Shown here: piece by piece, positions 14,282 to 16,746 of the stretch | Numbering within the stretch: the stretch's first letter is position 1 | Layout of the letters: each line of letters begins with the position of its first letter | NCBI GenBank assembly: GCA_021323815.1 | Contig: JAJPKG010000100.1 | Span: forward strand, 1-16,746 | From: Pseudomonadota bacterium | Lineage (GTDB): Bacteria; Chloroflexota; Ktedonobacteria; Ktedonobacterales; JACDGC01 | DNA: 16,746 nucleotides | Reading direction: 5' to 3' | Position numbers and translations under genes: made by a program | The notes under the pieces: model-generated | What the model was told of the DNA's origin: nothing | The model's database searches: none | The model's input: only the letters and a program-made list of their open reading frames with translations

Positions 14282-15569
14282 GGGCGGCCTCGCTCAACAC
14301 CTGCATGCAGCGGTCGATCTCTTCCGTCGTGTTGTAATGCGCCAGGCCGATGCGCAACGCGCCGCCGTTCGGTTCCAGCCCCAGGCGCTCCATCAATTCC
14401 AGCGCGTAATAATTGCCGTCCCAGGCGCAGATGCCGGCCTCTGCCAGCCGTTGGGCCAGTTGCAGTGGCGTTTTATGTGGCAGCGTCACCGCGACGGTCG
14501 GCACGCGGCGTTCCACCTGCGTCGGCGATTTCAAGCCATAGAGCGTCAGCTTGGGAATCAGCGAGAGTGCGGTGAGCAGATATTGCGACAACGTGCGCTC
14601 ATAGGCCATGATCGCGCCCATCGCAATCTTGAGCACGCGCCGCCGCCCGCTATAATTGCTCGCCACATCCGGTCCAGCGTTGGCATAGACGTTGCCCACC
14701 AGGGATAGATAATCAATGGTGCCAAGCAGCCCGGCCAGCAGTTCGTGCGTCTGCGTGCCGGTCTCGAAACGTTCCGGCACTTCGTCGCTGGCTGGGCGCA
14801 CCTTATAGGGCCGCAACCTTTCCAGATGCTCGCGCTTGCCATAGAGGATGCCGAGATGGGGGCCGAAGAATTTATACGCGCTGCACACCAGATAGTCGCA
14901 ATCGAGCGCCTGCACGTCGATGGGACCGTGCGGAGCGTATTGCACCGCGTCGATCCACGCCTGCGCGCCGGCCTCATGCGCCCAGCGGACGATCTGCGCC
15001 ACGTCGTTGATGGTGCCGACAGCGTTGGAAGCGTAGCCCACCGCGACGATCTTGGTGCGTTCGGTGATGGCCGCGTGCATCTGGTCCATATCTAACGTGC
15101 ATGTAGTGGGGTCGATATCCACCTGGCGCACCGTCAGCCCTTTATCCGCTGCAATGGCGCGCCAGGGGGCGATGTTGGCATCGTGGTCAAGCGTGGTGGT
15201 GACGATCTCGTCGCCGGGTTGCAGATCGCGGGCGATGGCGCGGCTGAGGGCAAAAGTCAGCGTGGTCATGTTGGGGCCGAAGACGATCTCGCCTGCGTCG
15301 CAGTTCAGCAGATCTGCCATCGCGGAGCGCGCCTCGGCGATGATCGTATCCGTGCGCTGGCTGGTAGAAAACGCGCCATGCGTGTTGGCATTGGCATAGA
15401 GGAAATATTCGCTGGTCGCTTCGATGACCTGCTGTGGCACCTGCGTGCCGCCGGGGTTGTCGAAATAGATGATAGGCTGACCATTCACCTGCTGGGCGAA
15501 CGAGGGGAAATATTGGCGTACGCCGGTGAGATCCGGCGCAGTGGCGGGAACGAGCGACGTATCAAGCAT
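14274..15569 (-). CDS. Class V aminotransferase, VC1184-type cysteine-desulfurase-like protein
   Basis: 431 residues from ATG 15569 (GAGG about 8 nt upstream). The frame continues 18 codons further up, but those residues look untranslated. It is a PLP enzyme of the NifS/SufS fold. Landmarks in this numbering: YFDNPGGTQVPQ (about 35-46), NANTHGAFSTSQRTD (60-74), FGPNMTTLTFALSRA (97-111), DHDANIAPW with the PLP-stacking His129, WIDAVQYAPH with Asp207 and Gln210, and SAYKFFGPH with the Schiff-base Lys233. The combination NANTHGAF, NMTTLTFALSRA, YKFFGPH and FETGTQTHE is the pattern of the VC1184 subfamily (TIGR01976-type). Proteins of this subfamily are often annotated as cysteine desulfurases, but I see no SufS-like catalytic-Cys loop, so sulfur transfer is unproven. 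Its 3' end overlaps the membrane-protein gene. Confidence 0.85.
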   Translation of the reverse strand: MLDTSLVPATAPDLTGVRQYFPSFAQQVNGQPIIYFDNPGGTQVPQQVIEATSEYFLYANANTHGAFSTSQRTDTIIAEARSAMADLLNCDAGEIVFGPNMTTLTFALSRAIARDLQPGDEIVTTTLDHDANIAPWRAIAADKGLTVRQVDIDPTTCTLDMDQMHAAITERTKIVAVGYASNAVGTINDVAQIVRWAHEAGAQAWIDAVQYAPHGPIDVQALDCDYLVCSAYKFFGPHLGILYGKREHLERLRPYKVRPASDEVPERFETGTQTHELLAGLLGTIDYLSLVGNVYANAGPDVASNYSGRRRVLKIAMGAIMAYERTLSQYLLTALSLIPKLTLYGLKSPTQVERRVPTVAVTLPHKTPLQLAQRLAEAGICAWDGNYYALELMERLGLEPNGGALRIGLAHYNTTEEIDRCMQVLSEAARA

Positions 15570-15763
15570 GGGACGGCCTCGATGCGGATGAGTTCGGATG
15601 ACACGCACCTGGTGCCACCTCACGATTCACCTTTCACTGTACCGCGCCGCCTCAGCAGATGCAACTGCCAGGACAAGTGGAGTGTCTTCTACCCAGCGCC
15701 CTGTGATATGATGCAAAGACACAAACACGCTCCCATCCCAGTTCAGCTTTTATCAGGCCATAA

Positions 15764-15781
15764 AGCCTGCCTTTGCAGGCT
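15764..15781 (-). terminator. Hairpin between the membrane-protein gene and the aminotransferase gene
   Basis: AGCCTGC and GCAGGCT form a perfect 7-bp stem with a 4-nt loop, followed on the minus strand by TTTAT. It lies about 30 nt past the stop of the upstream gene. A second stem, GCCCGCC (15797-15803) with GGCGGGC (15815-15821), overlaps that stop codon. The U-run is short, so it is a moderate terminator candidate. Confidence 0.5.
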
Positions 15782-15811
15782 GATAGGGGAGGAGTTGCCC
15801 GCCGGCTTCTT

Positions 15812-16746
15812 TTAGGCGGGCCGGACAATGTGCGTCGGGCCGACGATGGTGCTGGCGAAATACCAGAAGAAGGTGCTGACGGTGGCGATCAGCAGGATCA
15901 GCAGCAACGCTACCGTCAGCATGTTGCGCCGCGAGATGAACACGGTGTTGACGGGTCCCGTCACCACCAGCGACACGGTTGCCAGCCAGTGCGCGACCTC
16001 TTCCAGCCCCAGCGCAGGCAAGATGCAGGCGATGGGCAGCACCGTCGCCGCTTCGATGACGCTAACCGGCTCGGCCACTGCCAGTGCCACCCCAAACGGC
16101 AACAGCGCCAGCACCCCCAGCATGACGGATTCCGCGTTGCGCCAGCGTCGCAGGGCAATGCCCGCGCCGATGATGACAAACGGCAGCAGCAGCGCGGGCA
16201 GGATGGGAATGTCGCCCGCGACCGGCCCGGCAGCGTTGTAATTTTGCGTCACCAACACCTGCGCGACGTTCCACAGATTTTGCGGCACATGCTGCCAGAA
16301 GCTCACGGTAAACGGCGCGAGCGCTGGTTGCCGCACGGCATCGCGTGCTAGGAATGGGCTGCTGGGCGGGAAGCCCCACACCCGCGAGAGGGGATACCAA
16401 AACGCCGGCAGGGCGGCAAGGATGATGCCGCCGTCCTGCGCCGCCGCATCCAGCAACGCGGCGCGGCCCTCAGCGCGGCGTCGCCACCACATCCCCAGCG
16501 TCACCAGCAACAGCAGCAGCGGCATCGGCCACAAACCCGGCTCCAGATCGCCCATCAGACCGATGCAGAGGCCCATCAACGCCAGCAGGCGCAGCCGCCG
16601 TTCTGCGAGATCGCGTGGATGCACAAGCCGCCTGATAAGCGCATGAAGGCGGCTCTGTGGTGCGGCTGAGGGTGTTTCTGCCGGTGCCGCCGGTTCCGAT
16701 GCTGAGTGCATGGCCAGGCGCAAGCGGCGAGCGCGCCATTGGGCCA
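15812..16746 (-). CDS. Multi-spanning membrane protein, C-terminal part of a probable GT39/PMT-like glycosyltransferase
   Basis: The frame is open to the right edge, so the gene is probably cut by the window. In-frame starts exist (TTG 16723, ATG 16711), but neither has a ribosome binding site. About 310 residues are visible: an Ala/Pro/Ser-rich hydrophilic stretch, then an Arg-rich one, then about six or seven hydrophobic helices. The order of features recalls the C-terminal half of GT-C-fold family 39 glycosyltransferases: a GLCIGLMGDLEPGLWPMPLL-type helix, a large loop (about 118-170), IPILPALLLPFVIIG, ALRRWRN, and VLPIACILPALGLEE. The catalytic acidic pair of such enzymes would lie upstream, outside the window, so the function is not proven. 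A hydrophobic helix near the C-terminus ends at GPTHIVRPA. Confidence 0.5.
   Translation of the reverse strand, partial: AQWRARRLRLAMHSASEPAAPAETPSAAPQSRLHALIRRLVHPRDLAERRLRLLALMGLCIGLMGDLEPGLWPMPLLLLLVTLGMWWRRRAEGRAALLDAAAQDGGIILAALPAFWYPLSRVWGFPPSSPFLARDAVRQPALAPFTVSFWQHVPQNLWNVAQVLVTQNYNAAGPVAGDIPILPALLLPFVIIGAGIALRRWRNAESVMLGVLALLPFGVALAVAEPVSVIEAATVLPIACILPALGLEEVAHWLATVSLVVTGPVNTVFISRRNMLTVALLLILLIATVSTFFWYFASTIVGPTHIVRPA

Overview
This 16.7 kb window is GC-rich bacterial DNA. It reads as ordinary chromosome: there are no insertion sequences, phage genes, CRISPR arrays, rRNAs or tRNAs that I can see. Flagellar rod/hook genes, a lipoprotein-type peptide-binding protein with an AAC-GN-Ser-rich N-terminus, frequent TTG/GTG starts, and GC-rich double-hairpin elements between genes would fit a flagellated member of the Chloroflexota or a related high-GC lineage. 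This is only a tentative inference; no marker gene settles the phylum.

Region 1 (1-4083, + strand) is the end of a flagellar operon: the C-terminal coil of a probable FliJ, then flgB (rod), fliK (hook-length ruler), flgD (hook cap/scaffold) and flgE (hook). flgD and flgE overlap by 4 nt. The usual flgB partner flgC is not in the window. The two non-coding gaps in this operon hold hairpin repeats: a double hairpin at 156-186, and a hairpin plus a 31-bp tandem repeat at 2218-2337. A 37-nt imperfect inverted repeat at 4104-4140 separates flgE from the convergent transport operon.

Region 2 (4161-10742, - strand) is a complete peptide/nickel-type ABC importer in the order oppA-oppB-oppC-oppD-oppF: binding lipoprotein, two permeases, two ATPases. 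A strong intrinsic terminator follows oppA. A near-consensus extended -10 promoter then precedes oppB, so the binding protein and the membrane/ATPase genes are probably separate transcripts. oppA and oppD use TTG starts backed by good ribosome binding sites.

Region 3 (10879-13130, - strand) holds an ECF-type sigma factor gene overlapping by 14 nt a gene for a single-pass membrane protein that is likely its anti-sigma factor. Upstream lies a 445-nt intergenic stretch with a second copy of the hairpin element seen between fliK and flgD.

Region 4 (13131-16746, - strand) holds endonuclease III (nth) with its own extended -10 promoter. Next is a pair coupled by an 8-nt overlap: a class V aminotransferase of the VC1184-type cysteine-desulfurase-like subfamily and a four-helix membrane protein of unknown function. 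Last is the C-terminal part of a multi-spanning membrane protein, probably a GT39/PMT-like glycosyltransferase, whose frame is open to the window edge. All functions are inferred from motifs read by eye. I found no clear-cut new system; the best leads are the repeated double-hairpin element, the large insert in the hook protein, and the aminotransferase/membrane-protein pair.
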